From the NCBI RefSeq assembly GCF_012927105.1, contig NZ_JABBFV010000010.1, positions 1-64,000 on the forward strand: a DNA stretch of 64,000 bases. Reading direction: 5' to 3'. This document shows, piece by piece, positions 56,490 through 64,000 of this stretch (position 1 is its first letter; each line of letters starts with the position of its first letter). Below the pieces are notes generated by a model. It was not told the origin of the DNA. It saw nothing but the letters and a program-made list of their open reading frames with translations, and did not search any database. A program made the position numbers and the translations under genes. Source of the stretch: Sphingobium psychrophilum. GTDB lineage: Bacteria; Pseudomonadota; Alphaproteobacteria; Sphingomonadales; Sphingomonadaceae.

Positions 56490-57440
56490 ATGACCCGTGG
56501 TCCCTGGCATGTCGCTGTCCTGATGGGCGGCTGGTCGGCGGAACGCCCCGTCTCTTTGTCGTCGGGCGAGGGCGTCGCCAAGGCGCTGGAATCGCGCGGC
56601 CACACCGTCACCCGCATCGACATGGACCGCAACGTCGCTGCGCGCCTGGCCGAGGCCAAGGCGGACGTCATCTTCAATGCGCTCCACGGCGTCCCCGGCG
56701 AAGATGGTACGGTGCAGGGCATGATGGACCTGATGGGTCTCACCTATACCCATAGCGGCCTCGCCACATCGGTCATCGCGATCGACAAGCAATTGACCAA
56801 GCAGGCGCTTGTTCCCCACGGCATCCCCATGCCCGGCGGTCATATCGTGTCCAGCGAAAGCCTCTTCACCGCCGACCCGCTGCCGCGCCCATATGTGCTC
56901 AAGCCCGTCAACGAAGGCAGTTCCGTCGGCGTCGCCATCGTCACGGCGGAGGGCAATTACGGCAACCCGATCGCCCGCGACAGCGTCGGCCCGTGGCAGG
57001 ATTTCCCCGAACTGCTGGCCGAACCCTATATTCGCGGCCGCGAGTTGACGACCGCCGTGCTGGGCGACGAAGCGTTGCTCGTCACCGAACTGCGGCCCAA
57101 GAGCGGCTTCTACGATTTCGACGCTAAATATACCGACGGCATGACCGAGCATGTCTGCCCCGCCGACTTGCCGCCCGAAATCACCAAGGCCTGCAAGGCG
57201 ATCGCTCTGCGCGCCCATCAACTGCTGGGCTGCAAGGGCGCGTCGCGCGCCGATTTCCGCTGGGACGACACGCAGGGGATCGAGGGACTGTTCCTGCTGG
57301 AGGTCAATACCCAGCCGGGCATGACGCCGCTCAGCCTCGTCCCCGAACAGGCCGCGAAGCTGGGCATTGACTATGCGACGCTGGTGGAGACTATTGTCGA
57401 GGAAGCGCTGACCCGCGCAGGGGGTGGAACAGATGGCTGA
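56490..57440 (+). CDS. ddl: D-alanine:D-alanine ligase
   Basis: 316-residue ATP-grasp enzyme making the D-Ala-D-Ala dipeptide used by MurF. VAVLMGGWSAERPVSLSSG at the N-terminus; C-terminal metal site EVNTQPGMTPLSLVPEQA. The ATG at 56490 follows the repeat-derived GGGGAGGAG. Overlaps ftsQ by 8 nt. Confidence 0.96.
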   Translation: MTRGPWHVAVLMGGWSAERPVSLSSGEGVAKALESRGHTVTRIDMDRNVAARLAEAKADVIFNALHGVPGEDGTVQGMMDLMGLTYTHSGLATSVIAIDKQLTKQALVPHGIPMPGGHIVSSESLFTADPLPRPYVLKPVNEGSSVGVAIVTAEGNYGNPIARDSVGPWQDFPELLAEPYIRGRELTTAVLGDEALLVTELRPKSGFYDFDAKYTDGMTEHVCPADLPPEITKACKAIALRAHQLLGCKGASRADFRWDDTQGIEGLFLLEVNTQPGMTPLSLVPEQAAKLGIDYATLVETIVEEALTRAGGGTDG

Positions 57441-58419
57441 GGCACGGATCAGGCGCGGCGGCACCGCACGGCTGAGCAGCGCGAAGGGCAGGGCGAGCGT
57501 CGGCAAGTCCGGGGGTGGCCGCGGTCGCACCCTTAAGCGCCAGAGCAGCCTCGACCGGCTGGTCGAAATGCTCCCGGTCAGCGAAGCCACGCTGCAACGC
57601 ATGGCCAGCTGGGCGATCGTCGGCATCTTCGGCGCGATCGTGATCGCAATCGCCATCTTCATGGGCCTGCCCGGCATGGCGCGCCAGCAGGCGGCGGACC
57701 TGGCAGCCCGCGCAGGGTTCGAAGTCGACAAGGTCGAAGTCCGCGGCGTCGAACGGATGGACGAATTGCCGGTCTATAATATCGCGCTGGGGCAGGTGGA
57801 CCGCTCCATGCTCTCGCTCGACCTGCCCAGGGTGCGCAGCGAGATGCTGAAACTCGGCTGGGTCAAGGATGCGCGCATTTCCCGCCGCCTGCCCGATACG
57901 TTGGTGGTCGATATCGTGGAGCGCGATCCTGTCGCGGTCTGGCAGCATGGCGGCCAATTGCACCTGATCGACGTGTCGGGCGTGGTGTTGCAATCGGTGT
58001 CCGCCAGCGCGATGCCCGACCTGCCTTTGGTCGTCGGCCCCAACGCCAATCGCCAGACCGCCGGCCTCAACCGCCTCATGGAAAACGCCCCGGCTTTGAA
58101 GCCGATGCTGGCCGGTGCGACCTGGGTCGGGAACCGGCGCTGGGATCTGCGCTTTCAGTCGGGTGAGACGCTCTCCCTGCCGGAGGGTGACAAGGATTCG
58201 GCCGGTGCTTTGGTGAATTTCGCACGGATGGATGGCGTCAACCGCCTGCTGGGCCGCGGCATCGTCAAGTTCGACATGCGCGATCCCGACCGCTTCGTCC
58301 TGCGCCTGCCACAGGGCCAGGTGGAGGAAAAGCCGATGGACGACGCCGCGAAGGATGGCGGGGCGAAAAATGACGGGGCGAAGGATGTCGCCGCCGCGAC
58401 GCCGGGCGAGGAAGGCTAA
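57433..58419 (+). CDS. ftsQ: Cell division protein FtsQ
   Basis: 328-residue bitopic protein: basic cytoplasmic N-terminus (about 1-58), one membrane helix (about 59-82), POTRA domain (about 90-160, FEVDKVEVRGVERMDE) and beta domain, with a charged low-complexity C-terminus of Lys/Asp/Gly/Ala. It recruits later divisome proteins. ATG 57433 has AGGGGG upstream; a GTG at 57424 is possible. Confidence 0.93.
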   Translation: MAEARIRRGGTARLSSAKGRASVGKSGGGRGRTLKRQSSLDRLVEMLPVSEATLQRMASWAIVGIFGAIVIAIAIFMGLPGMARQQAADLAARAGFEVDKVEVRGVERMDELPVYNIALGQVDRSMLSLDLPRVRSEMLKLGWVKDARISRRLPDTLVVDIVERDPVAVWQHGGQLHLIDVSGVVLQSVSASAMPDLPLVVGPNANRQTAGLNRLMENAPALKPMLAGATWVGNRRWDLRFQSGETLSLPEGDKDSAGALVNFARMDGVNRLLGRGIVKFDMRDPDRFVLRLPQGQVEEKPMDDAAKDGGAKNDGAKDVAAATPGEEG

Positions 58420-58425
58420 AGCCCC

Positions 58426-59709
58426 ATGGCCCAGCCCAAGGTCGAAAAGCTCATCACTGCGATCGACATCGGATCGTGGAAAGTGTCCGCGTTGATCGCG
58501 GGGCGCACCGATACGGGCGAACTGGCGATATTGGGCACCGGCCAGCGCGAAAGCCGCGGCGTCCGGCGCGGCTTCATCGCCGACATGGAACGCACCGAAC
58601 TCGCCGTGCGCGAAACGATCGAGCAGGCGGAGCGGGTCGCAGGCACCAATATTGAAGATGTCTGGGTCAGCTTTTCGGGCGGCAGCCTGGTCAGCGACGT
58701 CGTCACGGTCGAACGCGACATGGGGGGATACCGCATCGAGCAGCCCGACATCGACGACCTGCTGACCACCGGCCAGCAGGGCATCGACCCTGACGGCCGC
58801 ATTGTCCTCCATGCCCAGCCGACCTGCTTCACCATCAACGGCAAGGTGCCGGTCAAGAAGCCGCTGGGGATGCACGCGGACCTTTTGGGCGTGGACATTC
58901 ATGTCGTGCTGGCCGACGGCGCGCCGCTCGCCAATCTCGACCTGTGCGTGCGCGGCGCCTATCTCAACGTCAATTCGATCGTTGCCGCGCCGATCGCGAC
59001 GGGCCTTGCCTGCCTTTCGGAAGAAGAGCGCGACCTGGGCGTCGCGCTGGTGGAGATCGGGGCGGGGGTCACCAACGTATCGCTCTATGCCGGCGGGATG
59101 CTGGTCGGCCTGCACTCCATTCCGCTGGGCGCATCGGACATTACCGACGATATCGCCTCCTCCTTCGGCATCCGCCGCAGCCAGGCGGAACGGATCAAAT
59201 GCTTCTATGGCTCCGCGATGCAAAATCCCCGCGATTTCCGCGAGATGATCGAGATCGCACCGCCCCATGGCGAAATGGCGGTGCCGGGGCAGGCGGCCGG
59301 GCCGAATGCGGAAGGGGGCAAGATCACCCGCGCCGCGCTGGTCGGCGTCATCTGCGAACGACTGAACCAGATCATGACCGAAGTGAATGCCGCGCTCGCG
59401 GGCATGGGCTTCAACTCGACCGGGCGGCAGGTGGTGTTGACTGGCGGCGGCGCGGAAATGAAGGGCATTGCCGATTATGCGCAAGGCGCTTTGGGCCGGG
59501 CCGTGCGGATCGGGCGACCCAGGGGCTTGTCCGCCATGCCCGAAGCGCATAGTGGCCCGGCCTTTGCGACATTGGCGGGACTCGCGCTTTACGGCGCTTC
59601 CAACCCGGTTGATCTCCGCACCATGGCGCCCGCGCCACAAACCGTGCATCGTCTGGGAGCGCCGCTCTGGTGGCAACGCATGATGCGCGCAATGAAGACC
59701 AACTATTGA
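58426..59709 (+). CDS. ftsA: Cell division protein FtsA
   Basis: 427-residue actin-fold ATPase tethering FtsZ to the membrane. ITAIDIGSWKVSALIAG opens the first phosphate loop, and VLTGGGAEMKGI lies near the end. The C-terminus (WWQRMMRAMKTNY) is an amphipathic membrane-targeting helix. Confidence 0.96.
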   Translation: MAQPKVEKLITAIDIGSWKVSALIAGRTDTGELAILGTGQRESRGVRRGFIADMERTELAVRETIEQAERVAGTNIEDVWVSFSGGSLVSDVVTVERDMGGYRIEQPDIDDLLTTGQQGIDPDGRIVLHAQPTCFTINGKVPVKKPLGMHADLLGVDIHVVLADGAPLANLDLCVRGAYLNVNSIVAAPIATGLACLSEEERDLGVALVEIGAGVTNVSLYAGGMLVGLHSIPLGASDITDDIASSFGIRRSQAERIKCFYGSAMQNPRDFREMIEIAPPHGEMAVPGQAAGPNAEGGKITRAALVGVICERLNQIMTEVNAALAGMGFNSTGRQVVLTGGGAEMKGIADYAQGALGRAVRIGRPRGLSAMPEAHSGPAFATLAGLALYGASNPVDLRTMAPAPQTVHRLGAPLWWQRMMRAMKTNY

Positions 59710-59817
59710 ACGAAATTGGACCAAGACGAAAATAGGTGGTGAAATCCCCAATTTTCTGGTGTTAACATTTAATGACGGCGTTGCTTCCTGACGAGGAAGC
59801 TGAGGGAGCACTATATT

Positions 59818-61251
59818 ATGAGCATTGAAATCAGCCCACCGCATGTGGACGAACTGAAGCCGCGGATCGCGGTGATCGGCGTCGGCGGCGCGGGCGGCAA
59901 TGCCATCGCGAACATGATCGCCGCCCATGTCGAGGGCGTGGACTTCATCGTGGCCAACACCGATGCGCAGGCGCTCAACGCCTCGCCTGCCGAACGCCGC
60001 ATCCAGCTTGGTCCGCAAATCACGGAAGGGCTGGGCGCTGGTTCGCGCCCTGAAATTGGCAAGGCGGCCGCTGAAGAAACCATCGCCATGGTCGAAGCCG
60101 CGCTGGAAGGCGCGCATATGTGCTTCATCGCCGCGGGCATGGGCGGCGGCACCGGCACCGGCGCAGCGCCTGTCATCGCCAAGGCGGCGCGTGAACGCGG
60201 TATCCTGACGGTCGGCGTCGTGACCAAGCCTTTCACCTTCGAAGGCAATCGCCGCATGAAGTCGGCGGAAGCGGGCATCGACGAACTGCAAAAGCATGTC
60301 GACACGCTGATCGTCATTCCGAACCAGAATCTGTTCCTGATCGCCAACCCGAACACGACCTTCAAGGAAGCGTTCCAGATGGCGGACGAAGTGTTGCAGC
60401 AGGGCGTGCGCGGCATCACCGACCTGATGGTCATGCCCGGCCTCATCAACCTCGACTTCGCTGACGTCCGCTCCGTCATGGGTGAAATGGGTAAGGCGAT
60501 GATGGGCACCGGCGAAGCCGAAGGCGACGGCCGGGCGCTTCAAGCCGCGGAAAAGGCGATCGCCAACCCGCTGCTTGACGGCGTGTCGATGCGCGGCGCG
60601 AAGGGCGTGATCGTGTCGATCGTCGGCGGCGAAGACATGCGCCTGATGGAAGTGGACGAAGCCGCCAACCATATCCGCGAACTGGTGGACCCGGACGCGA
60701 ACATCATCTGGGGCAGCGCCTTCAACGACAATCTGAATGGCAAGATCCGCGTGTCGGTGGTCGCCACCGGCATCGACAACGACATCGGCAACCATGCCGC
60801 GCCGCTGACCCAGCCGTTCAGCTTCGCCAACCGCCCCGCCGTGTCCGTGCCCCAGGCAGCAGCGCCCAAGCCCGCGCCGGTCGCGCAGCAGTCCGCGTCC
60901 GTCGCGGCTCCCGCGCCGACGCCCGCCCCTGCGCCGCAGCCCGAAACGCTGGAACTGGACGTGCCGACTGCGCCGGCTCAGCCGACCGCGGCACCCGCCT
61001 CTTTCGCGCCGGCCAAGCCTGCGGCGGTGTTCTCGGACGAGGATGCGGACCAGGATGAACTGATCCTGGGCGCAGACAGCGCCGAACCGGTCGCACCCAT
61101 CGCGCCCGCGCCGCGCGTCGCCACCGGCGGCACGCTGTTCGAGCGGATGGCGGGCCTGACCCGTGGCACGGACAAGGCGCCGGGCGTTGCCGACGACGCC
61201 ACACCGGGCGTGGACATTCCCCGCTTCCTTAACCGCCAGAACAACCAGTAA
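59818..61251 (+). CDS. ftsZ: Cell division tubulin FtsZ
   Basis: 477-residue GTPase forming the Z ring. The tubulin signature GGGTGTG is at residues 109-115, and the T7 loop [11 protein letters not shown] is present. A Pro/Ala-rich linker (about 335-460), longer than in E. coli but usual for alphaproteobacteria, leads to the conserved tail DIPRFLNRQ that binds FtsA and other partners. A 108-nt gap before it contains AT-rich DNA and could hold a separate promoter. Confidence 0.98.
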   Translation: MSIEISPPHVDELKPRIAVIGVGGAGGNAIANMIAAHVEGVDFIVANTDAQALNASPAERRIQLGPQITEGLGAGSRPEIGKAAAEETIAMVEAALEGAHMCFIAAGMGGGTGTGAAPVIAKAARERGILTVGVVTKPFTFEGNRRMKSAEAGIDELQKHVDTLIVIPNQNLFLIANPNTTFKEAFQMADEVLQQGVRGITDLMVMPGLINLDFADVRSVMGEMGKAMMGTGEAEGDGRALQAAEKAIANPLLDGVSMRGAKGVIVSIVGGEDMRLMEVDEAANHIRELVDPDANIIWGSAFNDNLNGKIRVSVVATGIDNDIGNHAAPLTQPFSFANRPAVSVPQAAAPKPAPVAQQSASVAAPAPTPAPAPQPETLELDVPTAPAQPTAAPASFAPAKPAAVFSDEDADQDELILGADSAEPVAPIAPAPRVATGGTLFERMAGLTRGTDKAPGVADDATPGVDIPRFLNRQNNQ

Positions 61252-61288
61252 GGCGGAACGGGCGCGCGGCTTGGGTCGCGGGCAAGAT

Positions 61289-61331
61289 AAAAGCGCGCTG
61301 TCGGTCGTCTGCGGCGACCCGGCGCGCTTTT
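61289..61331 (+). terminator. Terminator after ftsZ
   Basis: AAAAGCGCGC (61289-61298) pairs with GCGCGCTTTT (61322-61331) around a 23-nt loop, with further T residues. It marks the end of the dcw cluster. Confidence 0.85.
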
Positions 61332-61379
61332 CCGTTGGGCTAATTTCCCATTCATATCGGGATCGGCTAAGGCGCGGAT

Positions 61380-63338
61380 GTGACACGCACTTCTCCATGG
61401 ATTCTCGGTCTTTGGCTGCCGGGCGCGCTGCTGCTCGCGGCCCCTGCGCACGCCCAGCTGGACCAATCGCAACTGGTCCGCCCGCTCGGTGCCGCCGACC
61501 TCAACAGCAATCTGGCGCGGCTTGCGTCCAATCCGCGCGATGTCGTCGCGCTGATCGGCGCGGGGGAGGCGGCGCTGGCGCTGGACGATCCGCGCGCAGC
61601 CACCGGCTTCTTCGCCCGCGCCGACGCGATCGAGAGCGGCAATGGCCGGATCAAGGCCGGGCTGGGGCGGGTGATGCTCAAGCTGCAAAACCCGGCCGAA
61701 GCGCTGCGCCTGTTCGACCAGGCGGGGCGGCTGGGTTATCCCGACGCCACGATCCTGTCCGACCGCGGTCTGGCGCGCGACATGACCGGCGATCAGGCCG
61801 GTGCCCAGCGCGACTATCAGGCCGCGCTTGCGCGTACCCCCCATGACGACGAAACGGTGCGCCGCTACGCTGCTTCGCTAGGCATAGCAGGGCAGGTCGC
61901 TGCCTCCGACAAGGTCATGGAGCCGCTTTTCTACAAGAGCGACCGCGCCGCCTGGCGCTATCGCGCCTTCATCCTGGCGATGAACAACAAGCAGGCCGAT
62001 GCCAAGAAGGTGGCGGAGCAGACCATGCCCGCTCAACTGGCCGCCGCCATCACGCCCTATATGCAGAAAATGCCCTATCTGACCGCGGCGCAAAAGGCGG
62101 CGGCGGTCCATTTCGGTCATTTCCCGGCGCAGATCGGCACCAGCATCGCCGCGATCATACCGACCCCGCCAGCGCCCGGCATCGCCATCGCCGCAGCGCC
62201 GGTCGCCGTCGCCTCCGCCGCCCCGGCCAAGACCAAGCCGCTCAGCCGGTCCGAACAGCGCCGCCAGCAGCGCGAAGCCGCCCGCCTGGCCCGCGCCGAA
62301 GGGCTTGCGGCATCCCGTCGTCCCGCCCAGCCACGACTCGCCCAAGCCCAGACGACACCGCCCGCACCGGTCCAGTCTGCGACGACCCAGCCTCAGCCGA
62401 TGCAGTCCACACCGGTCCAATCCACGCCGAGCCCGCCACCCGCGCAGCAGCCGAGCGCACCGCCGCCGTCCCCGGTGGTGCAGCCTCTGCCCTCGTCCAC
62501 CGCAGCCGCGCCGCCCCAGCAGACGCCGCCCGAACCGGCGCCTCTGCGTCAAGCGAGCGCATCGCCCGCCGCGCCCAACGCCGCCGTGCAGGGACCGCCT
62601 GCACCGGGCTTCGATTCGATCGATCGCGCGCCGCCCGCCGCCACGCCCCCGTCCAATGCCGGGTCGCAGCTCAACGCGATCGCGCTGGCGCAGGCATCGG
62701 CCCCGTCCGAACCTGCCCTATCAGGGCCGCCTGCCGCCGCGGCTGATGCCACGCCGCCCCCCGCGACGGTGGAAGCGCTCCCTGCCGTCCCGTCGCCCTC
62801 CACGCCTCAGCCCGACCCGGAGGCCACACGCACGCTGGCGGACATCATCCGCGCGATCGATGTGCCCGAAGCCGAGCGCCAGTCGAGCGTTGCCGCCGTC
62901 GACCTGAGCGAAATCGCTGCGATCCAGGCCACCCGCCGCACCGAGCGCCAGACCGCGGCCAAGGCCGCCGCCGACAAGGTGAAGAAGGACGCCCTGGCCA
63001 AGGCCAAGGTGGAAGCCGACGCCAAAGCGAAGAAGGAGGCCGAGGAAAAGAAACGCCTGGCCGACAATCCCTCGCGCAACTGGCTCCAGATCGGCGTGGG
63101 GCAGGGCAAATCTGCGCTGGGCTTCACCATGAAGGGCCTGCGCAAGAAATATACGATCCTGTCCCGGCAGGACGGATGGAGCGCGAGTTGGGGGCGGACC
63201 AACCGCCTGCTCGTAGGTCCCTTCGCCAGCTTCGCCCGCGCCAAGGAACTGGAGTCCAGCCTGAAAAAGGACGGCGCCGACGCCTTCGCCTGGAAAAGCG
63301 AAGCGGGGGAGACAGTGGAGAAGCTGGCGGCCGACTGA
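61380..63338 (+). CDS. Large SPOR domain-containing protein with TPR-like N-terminus
   Basis: 652-residue exported protein. Signal peptide (about 1-28, cleaved near AHA-QL), TPR-like helical repeats (about 40-230), a very proline/alanine/glutamine-rich stretch (about 300-480), a Lys/Ala/Glu coiled coil (about 520-560) and a C-terminal SPOR domain (about 565-640, NWLQIGVGQ ... RLLVGPFASFARAKEL). SPOR domains bind septal glycan lacking stem peptides. GTG start, with no strong Shine-Dalgarno. It is immediately downstream of ftsZ but has its own upstream region. Confidence 0.85.
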   Translation: MTRTSPWILGLWLPGALLLAAPAHAQLDQSQLVRPLGAADLNSNLARLASNPRDVVALIGAGEAALALDDPRAATGFFARADAIESGNGRIKAGLGRVMLKLQNPAEALRLFDQAGRLGYPDATILSDRGLARDMTGDQAGAQRDYQAALARTPHDDETVRRYAASLGIAGQVAASDKVMEPLFYKSDRAAWRYRAFILAMNNKQADAKKVAEQTMPAQLAAAITPYMQKMPYLTAAQKAAAVHFGHFPAQIGTSIAAIIPTPPAPGIAIAAAPVAVASAAPAKTKPLSRSEQRRQQREAARLARAEGLAASRRPAQPRLAQAQTTPPAPVQSATTQPQPMQSTPVQSTPSPPPAQQPSAPPPSPVVQPLPSSTAAAPPQQTPPEPAPLRQASASPAAPNAAVQGPPAPGFDSIDRAPPAATPPSNAGSQLNAIALAQASAPSEPALSGPPAAAADATPPPATVEALPAVPSPSTPQPDPEATRTLADIIRAIDVPEAERQSSVAAVDLSEIAAIQATRRTERQTAAKAAADKVKKDALAKAKVEADAKAKKEAEEKKRLADNPSRNWLQIGVGQGKSALGFTMKGLRKKYTILSRQDGWSASWGRTNRLLVGPFASFARAKELESSLKKDGADAFAWKSEAGETVEKLAAD

Positions 63339-63368
63339 CGTCAACCCGGTGGTCGTCGTCCGCGGTTT

Positions 63369-63391
63369 CAGCCGCCTTCCAAATGCTCTAA
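63369..63391 (+). promoter_or_regulatory. Motif shared with the nucleotidyltransferase upstream region
   Basis: Second copy of GCCGCCTTCnnAATGCTCTA (20 of 23 surrounding positions identical to 26428-26450), 11 nt before the probable dgt start. TAAGAT, resembling a -10 hexamer, overlaps its end. Confidence 0.4.
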
Positions 63392-63401
63392 GATGCGGCG
63401 C

Positions 63402-64000
63402 ATGACGATCCTCGCCTCCTATGCCTGCCATCCTTCCGCCAGCCGTGGCCGCCTCCATCCCGAAGCGGGCGGCGAGATGCGCGGGCCGCGCGACGTCTTC
63501 CAGCGCGACCGGGATCGCATCATCCATTCGATCGCCTTCCGCCGGCTACGCCACAAGACGCAGGTGTTCGTATCCCCCGATGGCGATCATTTCCGGGTCC
63601 GCCTGACCCACAGCCTGGAAGTCGCGCAGATCGGCCGCACCACCGCGCGCACGCTGGGCCTGAACGAGGATCTGACCGAAGCGCTCTGCCTCGCCCATGA
63701 TATCGGCCATCCGCCCTTCGGCCATGCAGGCGAAGATGCGCTCGAACTGGCGCTCGAAGATCATGGCGGCTTTGACCACAACGCGCATACGCTGCGCACG
63801 CTGATGCTGCTGGAAAGCCCCTATCCGCGCTTTGCGGGCCTCAACCTCAGTTGGGAAATGCTGGAGGGGCTGGCCAAGCATAATGGCCCGATCGCCAAGC
63901 CCGGCTGGGCGATGCGCGAACTCGACGCGCTTTTCCCGCTGAACCTGACCAGCCACGCCTCGCTGGAGGCGCAACTGGCCGCGATCGCCGACGACATCGC
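63402..64000 (+). CDS. dgt: Deoxyguanosinetriphosphate triphosphohydrolase-like protein (5' part)
   Basis: Partial gene running off the window; 199 codons are visible. HD-domain dNTP hydrolase releasing triphosphate from dGTP and related nucleotides. The metal residues are seen in [13 protein letters not shown] and [16 protein letters not shown]. The N-terminus is the typical [22 protein letters not shown] 63402 (ILASYACHP following) is preferred to ATG 63393. No stop codon interrupts the frame. Confidence 0.93.
   Translation, partial: MTILASYACHPSASRGRLHPEAGGEMRGPRDVFQRDRDRIIHSIAFRRLRHKTQVFVSPDGDHFRVRLTHSLEVAQIGRTTARTLGLNEDLTEALCLAHDIGHPPFGHAGEDALELALEDHGGFDHNAHTLRTLMLLESPYPRFAGLNLSWEMLEGLAKHNGPIAKPGWAMRELDALFPLNLTSHASLEAQLAAIADDI

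Noticed and set aside
59762-59772. CtrA-like TTAAC/TTAA pair before ftsZ
   Set aside because: The two TTAA halves are 3 nt apart instead of the 7 nt of the CtrA consensus.
57391-61398. A 1335-codon open frame on the minus strand opposite ddl-ftsZ
   Set aside because: It lies antisense to five well-identified genes; its His/Asp/Arg/Gln-rich composition is typical of shadow frames in high-GC DNA.
1-64000. tRNA and rRNA genes
   Set aside because: The gaps between genes were read for cloverleaf-like or rRNA-like sequence and none was recognised; a tRNA search program would settle this.

Overview
The window is a high-GC, gene-dense chromosomal segment of an alphaproteobacterium, most likely a sphingomonad (Sphingobium/Sphingomonas type). 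The signs are a PhoK-type alkaline phosphatase, the ubiK-ybjN-proC order, the ispH-thrB-rnhA and argS-SPOR-nagZ-scpAB-tatABC strings, a typical alphaproteobacterial dcw cluster, and candidate GGAAC-N16-CGTT (EcfG) promoters. There is no phage, transposon, CRISPR array, rRNA or recognisable tRNA. Almost all of it is housekeeping chromosome.

Layout. 0.4-8 kb: an orphan OmpR-type regulator with a degenerate receiver, a beta-carbonic anhydrase/SulP transporter pair, a TorF-type outer-membrane protein, a complete two-component pair and a serine acetyltransferase. 8-17 kb: PhoK on the minus strand, then a DsbD-type reductase, TlyA, a two-gene RND efflux pump and TspO. 17-30 kb: UbiK, YbjN, ProC, a one-domain asparaginase-like protein, CarD, ferredoxin FdxA, an S4 protein, a SUV3-like helicase, an M23 peptidase, a nucleotidyltransferase, and the minus-strand ispH-thrB-rnhA set. 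30-37 kb: a lipoprotein, then argS through tatC. 37-42 kb: an entericidin-like lipoprotein with stress-type promoter signals, a SleB-type hydrolase, cysteine synthase and two membrane proteins. 42-61 kb: the complete dcw cluster, mraZ-rsmH-ftsL-ftsI-murE-murF-mraY-murD-ftsW-murG-murC-(65-aa ORF)-murB-ddl-ftsQ-ftsA-ftsZ. 61-64 kb: a large SPOR protein and the start of a dGTPase that runs off the window.

The genes work mainly on the envelope. The dcw block makes the lipid-linked peptidoglycan precursor and builds the division septum. NagZ, the M23 peptidase, SleB and the SPOR proteins remodel or bind the wall. TatABC and DsbD handle export and periplasmic redox. CysK and EpsC make cysteine.

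The least ordinary content lies between the genes. At least four families of palindromic repeats occur. One copy is a perfect 28-bp inverted repeat inserted in frame inside a membrane-protein gene. Another family appears twice in the dcw cluster, and its last hairpin arm supplies the Shine-Dalgarno sequence of murC and of ddl. A 13-bp-arm palindrome near the entericidin gene carries a perfect EcfG promoter consensus on both strands, next to a possible small RNA.
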